DNA from: Sthenelais limicola
Lineage: Eukaryota; Annelida; Polychaeta; Phyllodocida; Sigalionidae
NCBI GenBank assembly: GCA_942159475.1
Contig: OW804095.1
Location: 87,805,740-87,869,739, forward strand
Length of the DNA: 64,000 nt
Direction: 5' to 3'
Program-made: the position numbers and the translations under genes
Notes under the pieces: model-generated
The model's input: only the letters and a program-made list of their open reading frames with translations
Databases searched by the model: none
Told to the model about the DNA's origin: nothing
In this document: piece after piece, positions 11,939 through 22,172 of the stretch
How positions within the stretch are numbered: the stretch's first letter is position 1
Layout: each line of letters begins with the position of its first letter

Positions 11939-12395
11939 TGTAGTGTCCGATCGACAGCCTTAAGCGACTATGGGAACTTAATCTATCTAATCAAAGACAA
12001 CAACAACAACAGGATCTAATGGACCTCGCCAGCACTCAACGTTTAATATCTTCCTATTCACACCCGGGTTGCTAGATATCACGGCTTGTGACAACAACAA
12101 CCGAACATATATCAAGAGAGTGGTACATGATAATGACATGCAAATACAAAAGGGTGTATAACATGTAAGTACAAGACATACATAGGATAAGTACAACATA
12201 CAGCAATAAAAAGTTAAAAAATACAGATACACAACACAGCACGACCTCTGTTGGTGACTAAGACCACAACCGCAACCCGCGCAGCTAGCACCAATACACA
12301 ACTTACATAACCCTAGAGTCCCATAGCGACAACCGCTGAGATGCGCGTGGGCACGGCTCTGGTTCAGCAAAGCTAATCCACAGCCGCGCACCCCA
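11939..12395 (-). repeat. 3' LTR of the gypsy-like element
   Basis: On the + strand it begins TGTAGTGTCCGATCG and ends with CA, so the termini are TG...CA. It has the same length as the right LTR (457 bp) and about eight substitutions. Because the genes read on the - strand, this left copy is the 3' LTR. Open frames inside it occur in both LTRs and are not genes. Confidence 0.9.
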
Positions 12396-12425
12396 ATGCC
12401 CCTCCCCCTCTTTCGAAAGGAGGGC
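12396..12425 (-). other. Polypurine tract of the gypsy-like element
   Basis: On the - strand the sequence just upstream of the 3' LTR reads CGAAAGAGGGGGAGGGGCAT. Purine runs in this place prime plus-strand DNA synthesis in LTR elements. The position immediately at the LTR edge supports the call. Confidence 0.75.
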
Positions 12426-12960
12426 ACAACCACTTTAGGCTTTTACTCAGAAAAGACTAAACCATAAGGTTAATACACAAGTAAGTAGGTAAAAAATAAG
12501 TAAGAGTCAACAATACATTCGCCATCAAACAATAAAACAATAAAAATCACAGAATAAATATGTAAAAACATAGGAATCTGTACCGGGTTTGCAGGAATCA
12601 CACGAACAATGGAGAGAACAAACACACAAATATATTGAAGTATGTAGATCAGCAACTCTGTCCATTTTGGTAATGTTTTAGTCCGTGAATAATGAATCCA
12701 AGTGTCCTGGTTATTGAGAAGCACAACACAAATGTCCGGTAACATCCTAGTTCTGGAAACTGTTCGTTTGAGGCACACATGTAATAGGTCGATGTATTGC
12801 TGTGGTAAAAATTGTTTGTATCCGATATAGCTGTATCCTAAGAGTTGAGTTGACCAGCGGTAGAGACTATCAAGGGACATCTATCCATTCTCGCTCATCT
12901 CGTCTCGTCACCGCTGGGCTCATCACAGCTGGGCTAACCACTGCTGCATCTGGCTTGAGT
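12426..12960 (-). other. 3' untranslated part of the gypsy-like element
   Basis: Lies between the polypurine tract and the inserted LINE. The open frame at 12470-12880 (- strand) has no recognisable domain and is not called. A short repeat of GCTGGGCTCATCACAGCTGG type occurs at 12910-12945. Confidence 0.45.
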
Positions 12961-13033
12961 CCACTCCAAGTACATATCACTGGTATCAAATAAGAATATT
13001 GAGATTCAGGTTTTAGGGATTTCTAAGAGTTTT

Positions 13034-15568
13034 ATGAGACCCAAGGTTCTCATTAATGTTTATAGGCCGCCACAGGCCTCTATGGTTGAGGCTTTAGCAC
13101 ACCTCGAAAATGTCTTAGATTCTTTAGACACTACCAAGGATATTATAATCGTTGGGGATTTTAATTATGACTCGGATTTAATTGAAACTGGTAGAACTAA
13201 ACATGCTAATCGCTTTAACACAATTCTTGGAAAATACAATTTACACCAAGTTATCAAAGTTCACTCTCGCATTAGTAAAAAATCAAAATCTAAGATTGAC
13301 CATATATACACAAATTTAGGTGACACAAACGAAAGTGGAGCTATAAACTGCAATATTAGTGATCACTTACCAGTGTTCTTACAGATAAAAAAGGTCAGAA
13401 ATAATTATACTAGAGTAACGATAAAGGCCAGGAACACTAAACACCTGGACATTAAAATACTTCAGGAAATTTTACGTGACCTGGACTGGACCACATTCTA
13501 TTCAACTAGGGATGTCGACAAGGCCTGGGAGATTCTTCTAACCACCTTGGAGCTATACCTGGATAGAATGTGTCCGGTAAAAACTTATAAAAATGTAAAT
13601 AAAACCCCAGATTGGTACACCAAAGACATCATAAGAATGTCAAAAAACCGAGATAAAGCGTTTACAAGGGCCAAAGCCTCTGGACTTAGTGTCGACTGGA
13701 CAGAAGCCAGAAGGCAAAGATGTAGGTTCAATGAGGAGATTAAGAGATCAAAAAGTAATTTTTTGAGGAAACAAATACAGGAATCCAGATCAGAACCACA
13801 CAAATTCTGGGAGATCATTAAACCGATTGTGTCAAAAGAAAAGTGTAAAAATAGGTGTAATGATATAGTTATAACAAATAATGAAGGGTCTAAGTTGGAG
13901 GGATCTGATGCTGCCGAGGAGTTCAACAAATACTTTGTAAATGTTGGCCCGGAGCTGGCAAGTAAGATAAAAGTGGAAGATAATCATGGTGAGGTTTTAG
14001 AAAACGATGAAGTCAAATGTGACAATCAATTTGTATTCTCAGACATTACGCCTGCAGCTGTTGAATTGGCTCTTAATAAAATAGGGAACTTTAAAGCATC
14101 TGGCATAAAGTTTATGCCTACTAATATTCTTAAACCATGTATGAGGACTCTGAGTCAGCAATTTGCTTACCTTTATAACTTGTCTTTACAAACCTCAAAA
14201 GTGCCCGATGATTTTAAAACAGCGACGGTCACACCTCTTTTTAAAGAAGGGAGTAGACTTATCACTGGGAATTATAGACCCATATCGTGTGTTAATTTAC
14301 CAGCTAAGATACTGGAAAGTTGTGTTCAGGGACAGTTAGCTGCTTATTTGGAAAGGGAGCAACTACTTTGTGAATATCAATTTGGTTTTCGAAGTGGTAG
14401 ATCCATCAACGACGCTCTTGATCGTATATTTACTTACACATATCAAAATTTAAATAACAAAAATTTAACAGACCTAGTATTTTTAGACTTTAAAAAAGCT
14501 TTTGATACCGTTAATCATGATATTTTAATAAATAAATTAAAGAATTTAGGAGTTCAGGATGACCAAATTAAATGGTTTCGAAATTATCTATCTGATAGGT
14601 CGCAGAGAGTCGTCGTTGATGGACACCTTTCTTCTGTACAAAATGTTACCTGTGGAGTCCCCCAAGGAACTTCTTTGGGACCTCTCCTCTTCATTATTTA
14701 TATAAATGATTTACATAAGGTTATATTACACAGTCGCGTCCAACATTTTGCGGACGACACTGTCATTTATTCTTGTAGAACTAGGAATTCCGCAGGAAAT
14801 GTCGGTCTTCAAGGTGATCTTGACAGAGTTGTGAAATGGTGCGCAGCACACAAGATCTCTCTAAATACGAAAAAGTGTAAATCAATGACGGTTGATCTAA
14901 AGCCGGGGAAACTTGGTACCAGTAAATATAAAATAGGACAGTTTGATTTAGATGAGGTCGAGTGTTATAAGTTCCTGGGGGTAGAGATTGACCGACAGCT
15001 TAATTTCAAGGTTTTCATGGAAAAGAAAATTAACGCTATCAGAGGTAAACTTAAATCTCTTTCGAAACTCTATGGAATTTGTGATACAAAAACCCTTATG
15101 TTATTATTCAAGACTATGATATTACCCCATATAGATTACGGTGATGTCTTTTACCAAACCACGCCCCAAAATTATCTGGATAGACTTCAGACTTTACAAA
15201 ATTCGGCACTAAAGATTGCCCTGAAGTTGCCCAAATTATCGAGTACCAAGGGTATCCATAAAGACTCTAATATGCCCTCGCTCTCTACTAGGAGGGACGG
15301 GCATATACTCGAATTGGCATTTAGGCGATCTCTGTCGCCGCAAAACATAGACGACAGGCCAATAAACTTACGTGGTCTTACTGACGGTAAAAAATTAAAG
15401 GTGCCTAAACCTAATAATGAGAAATTTAGAAAATCTTATATCTATAAAATGCCCATTCTTTGGAACGAGTTATCACATAAAACCAGACAGATAAAAACTA
15501 GGGAAGCGTTCCGGAACTGGTTGAAAAATACCTACCCTCAGGAATCAGATGAGTACCTAAAAGACTGA
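13034..15568 (+). CDS. LINE ORF2: AP endonuclease (C-terminal part) and reverse transcriptase
   Basis: An 844-codon open frame. The endonuclease half shows NVYRPP (about 8), GDFNYD (about 42), IDHIYTN (about 88) and SDHLPV (about 109), the downstream catalytic motifs of the exonuclease-endonuclease-phosphatase fold. The linker is followed by reverse transcriptase with NYRPIS (about 413), LDFKKAFDTVNHD (about 484), GVPQGTSLGPLLF (about 541) and the active-site FADDTVIY (about 572). The C-terminus has the family's WNELSH motif. The frame is open upstream to about 12962, so the listed ATG is only the first methionine. The N-terminal endonuclease residues are lost, so the copy could supply reverse transcriptase but not a complete endonuclease. 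The intact frame marks it as the youngest element in the nest. Confidence 0.93.
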   Translation: MRPKVLINVYRPPQASMVEALAHLENVLDSLDTTKDIIIVGDFNYDSDLIETGRTKHANRFNTILGKYNLHQVIKVHSRISKKSKSKIDHIYTNLGDTNESGAINCNISDHLPVFLQIKKVRNNYTRVTIKARNTKHLDIKILQEILRDLDWTTFYSTRDVDKAWEILLTTLELYLDRMCPVKTYKNVNKTPDWYTKDIIRMSKNRDKAFTRAKASGLSVDWTEARRQRCRFNEEIKRSKSNFLRKQIQESRSEPHKFWEIIKPIVSKEKCKNRCNDIVITNNEGSKLEGSDAAEEFNKYFVNVGPELASKIKVEDNHGEVLENDEVKCDNQFVFSDITPAAVELALNKIGNFKASGIKFMPTNILKPCMRTLSQQFAYLYNLSLQTSKVPDDFKTATVTPLFKEGSRLITGNYRPISCVNLPAKILESCVQGQLAAYLEREQLLCEYQFGFRSGRSINDALDRIFTYTYQNLNNKNLTDLVFLDFKKAFDTVNHDILINKLKNLGVQDDQIKWFRNYLSDRSQRVVVDGHLSSVQNVTCGVPQGTSLGPLLFIIYINDLHKVILHSRVQHFADDTVIYSCRTRNSAGNVGLQGDLDRVVKWCAAHKISLNTKKCKSMTVDLKPGKLGTSKYKIGQFDLDEVECYKFLGVEIDRQLNFKVFMEKKINAIRGKLKSLSKLYGICDTKTLMLLFKTMILPHIDYGDVFYQTTPQNYLDRLQTLQNSALKIALKLPKLSSTKGIHKDSNMPSLSTRRDGHILELAFRRSLSPQNIDDRPINLRGLTDGKKLKVPKPNNEKFRKSYIYKMPILWNELSHKTRQIKTREAFRNWLKNTYPQESDEYLKD

Positions 15569-16475
15569 GATTTCTCGGTATTGTCTACAATTTGAGTTCA
15601 TAGAGATTATTCTGATATATTTAGGTATACACGAAATTTCATGTTTTGATACCACTGTCTTGATTGAACCATTGACTTACTCATGCCAGTAGACAATCGT
15701 AGTGGGAAGGGGGGTTTGAATAGGGTGGGGGGTAAAGTAGGCACGTAAGTTCTACGACTAAGGCCGATACAGCGGTATAGCGTTAAGAGGATGTTATTAT
15801 CATGAGAATGTTATGTTAATAGATATTACGTACAGCTATGATCTCAGTTATTTCTGCTTAGAGCCAGTATAGGCCAAATTGTTTATTTGCCAGTACAGGC
15901 AAGAATTTTATTCCCAGCTTAGAAAGCTGAGACTTTATTAAATTTAAATGCCCTTTCTTTTGCCATGTTTAACATATTGTAAGGAGGATTACTGACCCAG
16001 TATAGGGCAACATAGGAGTGCAAATACACTATTGATCAAGGTATTTGATAAACGTCATGAGCGTTTAAACCTATATTTGCTTCTATTGTCTCTCGCATTT
16101 TAACTTCAATAACTTATCGATACTATGCATCAGTGAAGAATCAAGTCTACCACACAAGACATCAAATATTAACAACTGGAACATTGAGTAACAAAAAGAA
16201 CAGTCACACTCGGTCCTGAAAGTGATCTCAGGATATAAGGAACTTCACGTATTTTATGATAATTTAATGACACTAAAGGACATGGACTATTATGCGGATT
16301 ATGCTTAATATTTTAATTTTTCAAATCTTGTATTTTAAAACCTTATTCTATGTATTCTCATCTTTTGTTAAGGGTTACCTGGTAGATCTCCAGTGGAGAT
16401 GGATTAATGACCCTATTCGCTGATTTATACTATGTATATGTTTACTGAATAAAAGTTGTATAATAATAATAGAGT
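15569..16475 (+). other. 3' UTR and tail of the nested LINE
   Basis: No coding potential. It ends with AATAAAAGTTG and a short ATAAT repeat, the type of microsatellite-like tail used by many CR1/Jockey-like LINEs in place of poly(A). Confidence 0.6.
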
Positions 16476-17098
16476 CTAAAATGATCACTACTCGAAAAGA
16501 CCACTAATATCCAAAGACTATATTCAGACGCATCAAATTAGATTGTCTCATGTACACCTTTAACATTGCTCTCTTCGTCTTTCAAGAGTTCCTCCTCGTC
16601 AATGTCCATATTTTTATCTTCCTCAGTCCAGAGAGTGTGATGGCACCAGATCAAGGCCTATCGTCAGAGTTTGAGGGGAAGTCTTGGGCTATTTACGTTT
16701 TTGTTTTTGTAGGCAGACATTGCCCACCATCCTGTCCACCATTCTCCTTACTGTCCCGCCCACCCTCCTCCAAAATCGTGTAATTTTAATGTTAAGTCAA
16801 CGTGAAAAACAATTGCCGACGCGGCGCTGTTTTACACATCATACGGTGGCGCTACCTCATGGGAGGGTGAGAAACCATTCCTGGCACTTGCTGTTAGTTT
16901 ACCACATTGCCACAAGGTGTAAGGACCACAACAATGTCTGATTTCGACGTCCTCATGCAGATAAAGGGTGAATGTGAGAGGTCTGTTATGCACTAATTAT
17001 ACCAGTAAGAGCTAAAAAATCTTGGTCCAATCTCTCCCTAAGGCTCTAACTTAGGCAGTCATGTAACTTTTGGGTGTTGGACAATGAGAAATAGAGTG
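16476..17098 (-). other. Unassigned stretch within the LTR element
   Basis: No gene recognised. It lies between the LINE insertion and the point (17099) where homology with the dispersed ORF3 fragment begins. It may be the 3' UTR of the LTR element. Confidence 0.4.
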
Positions 17099-17201
17099 GG
17101 TTCCCCGATCATAGAGGAAGTTGTACAGTGCTAATGCATCGCCGATGGCGGAATGTGGCGATGCTTCTTGCTTGGGTTTTTATGCAAGCATAATTGATTA
17201 A

Positions 17202-19907
17202 TTATGCCATTGTCGCCGGTCGGTCGGCCGGTCGGTCCTCGGATGCCGCAGGCTCCTCCTCTACAACAGAGGTATTCATAAGTCTGTTAAACAACAAGCT
17301 CATCTTCCTCACGGGAGAAGAGAAGAGCGGGGGCACTGCCGACAGAGACACAGCGCTACTACCCGGCACGGGTGTAACACCTACAAAACCAGGAGGAGCG
17401 ATGGGAGCATTACCCGCAACTCGACCAAGCACTCCGGGAGAGCCCTGTGCCACAGCTGGGTTTTCCCCTAACAAGACTGATGTTCGCCGCTGCGCCTCAG
17501 GCTCTCTGTTTGTTGACAGAGGCGTGAACCCTGTCATCGCATGAGGACTATACATAGGCAGAGGCACTGCCCGACCTGACTGCTGCTGCTGCAAAGCTTG
17601 CTGCTGCAACTGCAGTGAGCGCTGCAAATGCCGCTGTTGCTCCAAGGACTGCTCCAATTGCTGCCGCTCTAAATGCTGCTGCTGCAACTGTTGCTCCTGC
17701 AACTGTTGCTCCTGCAACTGTTGTTGCTCCAACAATTGCTGTTGCTCCAACTGCCTATCCAACTGTTGTTGATGCAACTGCTGAACGGGCAACTGGGCCA
17801 TAGTCTGTAACATCATAGGGTTGAAACGCCTAGGCGAAACAACGTTCATCTGTACATTAGGATTCATTACTGAATCCCAACTATCACGGGCTGGAGTTGA
17901 CTGCAAACACTCCTTTACCACTACCGCTTTAAGTGGGGTAGTTTCCACGACTGCAGCAGTCGCTGGCGCAGTTGAAGTAATCTGCGGCAACGTCTGCGGC
18001 AACGTCTGCGGCAACGTCTGCGGCAACGTCTGCGGCAACTGCTGTTGCAACTGCTGCTGCGGCAACTTCTTAGGGGACGACTGCACCAAAGCCACAATAA
18101 CTTCCTCATTCGTTGGCGGTGCCTGAACAGCTTGCCCCTGAGGAGTCGCAACATGCGACTTCATGAAAGAAGCAGCATGTTGCTGGAGCAGATCAGACAT
18201 GATCTTCTCCAGGTCCGACTTCCACACAACATCAGATTCAACGTCCTCCTTCACCTTTTCAGCTTTTTTCCGTTTCTTTTCTGGCTCACCCTCACTGCTT
18301 TCATAAGCAGTCAAGCGACACCTCAGATCAAGGATGGTTTCCCTTGATAACCTATCCTCTCTCTTATAGTAGTCCAGCTGCCTGGTAAGATCCTCAATGC
18401 GGGCACGCATAGCGGGGATCTCTGCAGCCGCGGCTCTGACTTCTGCAATGTCGGCTACTGGGGCCAAAGCAGTTTGCACAGCCGACCTCACTGCTTCCAA
18501 CGAAACATTCACAGCCTGATTGATAGAAACAGAGATATTATTCAAGCTCCTATCCACATCTATAGCGGCTGTAGCCAAACTCTCATCCGTGGGTAGGCAT
18601 GGCAAGACCGACACAGGGACACTGTCAACCACACCCGCTCCATCCAACATACAACGATCAGTGGCTATCTCACCAGGAGCTCCGGCAGCAGCAGCTGGCT
18701 GATTTAGCGCAGCTACTGTAGAGCTGTCCTTCGGTCGTGCACCAGTCAAGACAGCCGCAATTGTAGCCTGAGAAGGTCTAGGCGTAGACCAAGCATTCTT
18801 TGCAGGAGCAGGAGCATCAACCACTTTCTTATTAGCAACTCTCCTTGCTTCAGAGGCACTGGCCCTAATCTCCAGTTGCGCGCGATGTCGGCCAATGGTC
18901 ATAACACGGTCCAGGTCATACCTTCCCATCCGCGCAAAACGCACACAACCCAAGTTTGCAGACTCCTGCTCCAAAACTCTGAAACTACCTGACATTTCTT
19001 TTGCCCAGTCTGGTCCATTCCTATGGCCGGTGGTTCGGTTGACCAAATGGCGCACAAGGTCTGAACGCCTATCCAATCTAACACTACAGGAGTGCGCGTG
19101 TGGACAGGTGTACAAATGCACCGCCGGGCAATGCTCTTCACACAGGTGGCGATAAAACCTCTCCCGTGTGCGGTAGACCTTAATCCCATTAGGATTAATT
19201 TCCTTACCCAGATACCTACACCAAGTAAATGGGCACCTGTACCCTGGTTTCCACAGCAAAGGAGCACCATTCAACTTATCCATTATAAGGTCTATAATTT
19301 CTTGATGGCCGTCTGCTTTCCCGGTACGGGACTTGAGGTAATGGAACTTATCCTCATACCGGGGCATTATTGAAGCGTTTTTCCAATAACTACCAAGAAT
19401 CTCATCTTCATCATCCGATTCAGGGTTCACAAGAACTCCATCCCCCTGTTTCGGAACAATATTAGCCATATTAGTAGGGCTAAGCTCCACTCCTTCCAAC
19501 TTATCCTTCAACCGCCAGCGCGCCTGATGGCGAACTGGGTTTGCACTGTCTGAGGTTTTCTTAGGAGCATTCTTCCAAGACGGCCTAGCCAAAGCCCGCC
19601 TTACATCCTCCACAGAGTTAAGTCCAGGGCCGCCGGTGTGACTGGCGCGTGACTGGTCACTGTTCTCAGTAGAAGAGGTGCAAGAGCTAGTACTCGCGTT
19701 CCTGCTCCCGCTCTCCTTAACCGCGGTCTTATTCTTCTCTCGCCCTCTTTTAACTTCCTGCTTCGGCATACCTTTGGGGGAATTAAACTCCTTCTTCGAC
19801 TTTGTCTTGCCGCCATTAGATTTTGCTTCGTCCTTAGCTGACTTTGCATTACCTGACGCAGACGCAGTCTTAGTTTTTCCCTCCTCTGAACCTTCAACCT
19901 TCTTCAC
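17202..19907 (-). CDS. Third ORF of the LTR element: zinc-finger, coiled-coil, Gln-rich protein
   Basis: 901 codons, read in the same direction as gag-pol and lying 3' of integrase, where env would lie in an errantivirus. It shows no signal peptide, membrane segment or enzyme motif. The first third is Lys/Ser/Glu rich. Around residues 224-300 are two probable C2H2-like fingers, CPFTWC followed by HLCEEH, and CPHAHSC followed by HLVNRTTGH. Then follow a heptad-like segment (about 470-520), a basic patch EKKRKKAEK, five LPQT repeats (about 620-645), a Gln/Leu tract (about 720-790) and a proline-rich tail. The true N-terminus is in the frame at 19950-20393, separated by a 13-bp tandem duplication. 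The domain mix suggests a nucleic-acid-binding accessory protein; the function is unknown. The C-terminus is about 30 residues shorter than in the copy at 8510. Confidence 0.7.
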   Translation of the reverse strand: MKKVEGSEEGKTKTASASGNAKSAKDEAKSNGGKTKSKKEFNSPKGMPKQEVKRGREKNKTAVKESGSRNASTSSCTSSTENSDQSRASHTGGPGLNSVEDVRRALARPSWKNAPKKTSDSANPVRHQARWRLKDKLEGVELSPTNMANIVPKQGDGVLVNPESDDEDEILGSYWKNASIMPRYEDKFHYLKSRTGKADGHQEIIDLIMDKLNGAPLLWKPGYRCPFTWCRYLGKEINPNGIKVYRTRERFYRHLCEEHCPAVHLYTCPHAHSCSVRLDRRSDLVRHLVNRTTGHRNGPDWAKEMSGSFRVLEQESANLGCVRFARMGRYDLDRVMTIGRHRAQLEIRASASEARRVANKKVVDAPAPAKNAWSTPRPSQATIAAVLTGARPKDSSTVAALNQPAAAAGAPGEIATDRCMLDGAGVVDSVPVSVLPCLPTDESLATAAIDVDRSLNNISVSINQAVNVSLEAVRSAVQTALAPVADIAEVRAAAAEIPAMRARIEDLTRQLDYYKREDRLSRETILDLRCRLTAYESSEGEPEKKRKKAEKVKEDVESDVVWKSDLEKIMSDLLQQHAASFMKSHVATPQGQAVQAPPTNEEVIVALVQSSPKKLPQQQLQQQLPQTLPQTLPQTLPQTLPQITSTAPATAAVVETTPLKAVVVKECLQSTPARDSWDSVMNPNVQMNVVSPRRFNPMMLQTMAQLPVQQLHQQQLDRQLEQQQLLEQQQLQEQQLQEQQLQQQHLERQQLEQSLEQQRHLQRSLQLQQQALQQQQSGRAVPLPMYSPHAMTGFTPLSTNREPEAQRRTSVLLGENPAVAQGSPGVLGRVAGNAPIAPPGFVGVTPVPGSSAVSLSAVPPLFSSPVRKMSLLFNRLMNTSVVEEEPAASEDRPADRPATMA

Positions 19908-19949
19908 AGTCTGTTTGCCTGATTTCTCAGACTCAGGGGCTATTCAGAA

Positions 19950-20393
19950 TCAGTTTTCAGAATCAGTTTTCTTGGTCGTCTTCCTCTTAGGCCTAGAGGC
20001 AGCAGTGGCTTTGGGAGGCAACTGCTCCTCTTCCTCACTCTCATCCGACTCCACGATCTTGGCAGACTTCGCAGGCTTAGACTTCCTACGTCTACTCCTT
20101 TGAAGCTGCCATTCTGCTGCATTTTGACGATCCTGCGCCTCCTGCAGCTCCATTCTCTTTTTCTCTACTCTCTCGTAATCGGCCTCAATCTCCGCGGTCA
20201 TCTCCCGATACCAGTCTTCTTTCGGGGGAAGTTCTTCAGCGCGGGTCTCAGCGCGGGTCACAGCCGCCGTGTCCGCGGCTTTGGACTCCTGCTCCCCACC
20301 TGCACAAGGTCTGTCTTCGGATTCCTTCCTCTCACTGCCACCCATTGACGAATCAACTTCCAACTGGAAGTGAAACACGTCTGCCGTGTCCAC
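19950..20393 (-). CDS. N-terminal part of the LTR element's ORF3 (frameshifted)
   Basis: 147 codons with a Glu/Lys-rich helical stretch (about 60-105) and basic clusters such as RSRRRKSKP and RPKRKTTKK, which look like nuclear-localisation signals. The frame ends just after a perfect 13-bp tandem duplication of CAGAATCAGTTTT at about 19955-19982, beyond which the reading continues in the frame of 17202-19907. The duplication therefore appears to be a private mutation that split one ORF of about 1050 codons. Confidence 0.6.
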   Translation of the reverse strand: MDTADVFHFQLEVDSSMGGSERKESEDRPCAGGEQESKAADTAAVTRAETRAEELPPKEDWYREMTAEIEADYERVEKKRMELQEAQDRQNAAEWQLQRSRRRKSKPAKSAKIVESDESEEEEQLPPKATAASRPKRKTTKKTDSEN

Positions 20394-20960
20394 TATCCGA
20401 GCGTACTCTGCAGACCCACGCTCTCGCCAGTTCCCGTGACCTAGTCCTGTGACGCCCCATCCAATCAGAGGTCTTTCTTCCTTCTAAATATAGCATCGCA
20501 GCCCTGTCGCCGAGTGGTACACGCTAGAGTGCACGTACCGTGAATAGTGGTGTCTCTGCCTGCCCCGCTACCTAGCAGACATACACACACAACATCCAGG
20601 CACCTGGGCTCCCGAGCAGAACCCAATACGCCACCAACAATAGCACAAAATTTTATAAGAAAACATAACTAAGCAGTTTCTCCCTACTTTCCGTGGGGTG
20701 TATTGCTTCGGCCCAGTCAGATATCCCAGTAGGTGTCAGGACAATGAGAGGCTACATGCCCTACCAGTCAGTTAGTTTTCCAAGTCAATTTCAATGCCAA
20801 AACCATGTATAGTAAACTTGAAACTGTTGTTATTATTTCACACAAACATCACATCAGAGAGGAATAAATCCTCCCGCCATGTTGATGTGAGATATCATTC
20901 TACCAGTACTTCTCGTTGTGTCATTTTTTGTTTCCTCCGCACCTCATACAACTGATTCAC
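20394..20960 (-). promoter_or_regulatory. Spacer between integrase and ORF3, possible ORF3 promoter
   Basis: On the - strand a GCTATATTTAG TATA-like motif lies about 95-100 bp upstream of the first ORF3 ATG at 20393, at about 20482-20492. GATTGG (inverted CCAAT) lies near 20460. ORF3 could be made from its own transcript or a spliced one. No splice signals were proven. Weak evidence. Confidence 0.25.
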
Positions 20961-22172
20961 TCACTCGTAGCCAAGTCGATCAGGGGCTTGCCTATGACGC
21001 TTAGGCCTTTCTTCCAAATACCCTGACTTCAACAGATTACCCATAGTCTTAGCTAATGGTGAACCCTCTACCTCTTCCTCATCACTTGAATCACTAGAGT
21101 TCTCAGATTCCACAGCCGCTTCGCCCTCACCCACTCCCGCGGCCACACCCGACGGTGGGTCAGTCACAGGAGATGGTTTATTAGGCGGGCGGCCGCGCTT
21201 CTTCACATGTCTCACAATTTTATCTGCAGGGAGCACTGTCGGAGCGTGCCGGCCGGGTATGACACGTCCCTGAGGATTAATCCTCAAGTAGTCTTTCCCC
21301 GCTACCTGCTGCTTTTGATACTCAGGAGCTCTATGCAGATTTACCGCCTGCACAGGAGTACCATCCGCATCAAAAGCCAATTTGAGTAAATCTCCATTCC
21401 ATCTGAGAATCCCTTCCTCGGTTCTGAGTTCATAGGTAGAGCCCTGCACCCGCCTCATGACTTCAAAAGGACCATCCCATTTGGGGCCATATTTCTTTTG
21501 AGCCATAGACGTTGCATATCTCCAAACTACATCTCCAGTTCTAAATATTTTTGGCCGGGCCCGTCTATCAAAATACCTTTTCTGGTAAACAGCCGAATGC
21601 CCCAGGCGTTCCCTGGCAAACTTATGCCCTCTTAGCAACAAGGACCTGATCTCTTCCACAAATACATTGCGGCAGGGAAAATCAACATCTCCTGTCAGAG
21701 TGCCATAAATAATGTCAGCCGGAACGGTCAATTCGGTGCCAAATACTACCAGATTCGGAGTACACATAGTGCTCTTATGCACAGGGCCCCTATAAGCATG
21801 TGCAATACAAGGCACCAACAAATCCCAATTCAGATCTTCAAACTGTGTCAGGCAAGAGAGTTGTTCTACAAGGACACGGTTCCAGTGTTCTACCTGTCCA
21901 TTTGCCTGAGGTCTATAGGGTAGAGACATCAATTGCTCGATATCCAGCAGAAGCAACAATTCCTTCAACAGCGCTGAACGAAATTCAGGCGCCCCATCTG
22001 TTTGGAGAGAGACTGGCGGACCATATCTTAATATCCATTCAGTAAATAAAGCCATCGCACAGGTAGCGGCTGTGTGATCAGGAAGCGGGTAAGCTTCAGC
22101 AGCTATTTCCTCTAGGGGTCCTCCTAAATGGACCAATAATATCCAACGCAATGCGGCTCCAGTGCACACCAT
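20961..22172 (-). pseudogene. Integrase, C-terminal part (gypsy-like pol)
   Basis: 403 codons. It covers the rest of the integrase core, with SLQTDGAPEFRS (second acidic residue) and PQANGQVEHWNR (third, glutamate). After it comes a GPY/F-like C-terminal module around KKYGPKWDGPFEVMRR. The tail is acidic and low in complexity. The beginning is out of frame with the upstream pol frame, and about 15-20 residues that normally follow the first catalytic aspartate are missing. This is an internal deletion with a frameshift, so the integrase is inactive. No chromodomain is seen. Confidence 0.85.

Larger units (their letters stand above)
12960..16475 (+). mobile_element. 5'-truncated LINE of the CR1/Jockey-like group, nested in the LTR element
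   Basis: It contains an uninterrupted endonuclease-reverse transcriptase ORF, about 0.9 kb of 3' UTR and a short ATAAT repeat tail at about 16458-16471. The LINE-like frame opens after a stop at about 12957, so the element is truncated inside the endonuclease. It sits in the 3' untranslated region of the gypsy-like element in opposite orientation. The pentamer GAGTC occurs at both edges, too short to prove a target duplication. Confidence 0.85.

Noticed and set aside
11987..12433. Open frame inside the LTR, repeated at 27322-27741
   Set aside because: It lies on the LTR in both copies, has no domain, and the frame is not conserved to the same end.
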